Positions 5,177 to 5,263 of a stretch of DNA of 5,263 bases are shown piece after piece. A program made the translations under genes and the position numbers. Origin of the DNA: RH-chloro-G1 sp003670575. Lineage in GTDB: Bacteria > Chloroflexota > Dehalococcoidia > UBA2979. Location: positions 1 to 5,263 of the forward strand of contig CANMOP010000041.1 in the NCBI GenBank assembly GCA_947499615.1, read 5' to 3'. The stretch's first letter is position 1; each line of letters begins with the position of its first letter. Under the pieces are notes generated by a model. It saw nothing but the letters and a program-made list of their open reading frames with translations, was not told the origin of the DNA and searched no databases.

Positions 5177-5263
5177 TCACGCGGCGTCTTCCTGATCCTG
5201 CTCATCGTGTTGTTCGATAAGCACTCCTTTCTCGAACGTGGCGCCGGCGCGTACAAGCGCGAC
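5177..5263 (-). CDS. C-terminal end of an unidentified protein (cut by the window edge)
   Basis: Reading leftwards from the window edge, 28 codons stay open and end with TGA at 5177-5179. They encode VALVRAGATFEKGVLIEQ, then an acidic tail HDEQDQEDAA. The short ordered stretch followed by a Glu/Asp/Gln-rich tail looks like a true C-terminus, and the gene would point the same way as the tRNAs downstream. I do not recognise the family from so little sequence. The 178 bases between its stop and tRNA-Val hold no convincing gene. No hairpin with a T-run follows the stop. The call could be wrong, since 28 open codons can occur by chance in GC-rich DNA. Confidence 0.45.
   Translation of the reverse strand, partial: VALVRAGATFEKGVLIEQHDEQDQEDAA

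Noticed and set aside
5032..5220. Small plus-strand frame with CRECGSTEVRDGHC, resembling a zinc finger
   Set aside because: The cysteine spacing is suggestive, but there is no ribosome-binding site or second CXXC pair, and it overlaps the candidate tRNA promoter and the minus-strand C-terminus at the window edge.

Overview
The window is GC-rich bacterial chromosomal DNA with compact housekeeping content. The RecA N-terminus, the yggS-proC-yggT run and a stand-alone TIGR03960-type radical SAM gene fit Chloroflexota, perhaps Dehalococcoidia. That placement is an inference from gene content and sequence style; no search was run. I see no transposase, integrase, phage gene or CRISPR array.

Layout, left to right. 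The 5' third of recA (1-377) runs leftwards off the window, with a good sigma70-like promoter upstream (435-464). Diverging from recA is a yggU/DUF167 gene (478-825) whose conserved frame is cut by an in-frame TGA at 709-711; the rest of the domain continues in the same frame after it. A 48-bp gap with an 11-bp tandem repeat separates it from the converging yggT.

The central block is all on the minus strand and reads from right to left: radical SAM protein (4499-2856), yggS (2718-1993), proC (1935-1129) and yggT (1122-874). yggS-proC-yggT is a classic conserved cluster (PLP homeostasis, proline synthesis, small membrane protein). yggU usually follows it in the same direction, but here it sits at the expected place on the opposite strand. 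A GC-rich stem-loop at the radical SAM stop codon separates that gene from yggS.

The right part carries three minus-strand tRNA genes with encoded CCA ends: tRNA-Val(CAC), tRNA-Leu(CAG) and tRNA-Arg with anticodon GCG. They are probably one transcript. The Arg anticodon is notable because bacteria normally read CGC/CGU with an A34 (inosine) tRNA. A 206-bp gene-free gap with nested inverted repeats lies between tRNA-Arg and the radical SAM gene. At the far right edge, the last 28 codons of an unidentified minus-strand gene enter the window.

I found no clearly new multi-gene system. The best leads are the interrupted and inverted yggU, the GCG-anticodon tRNA-Arg, a leader hairpin that would compete with the tRNA-Val acceptor stem, and a promoter placed for a leaderless radical SAM mRNA.
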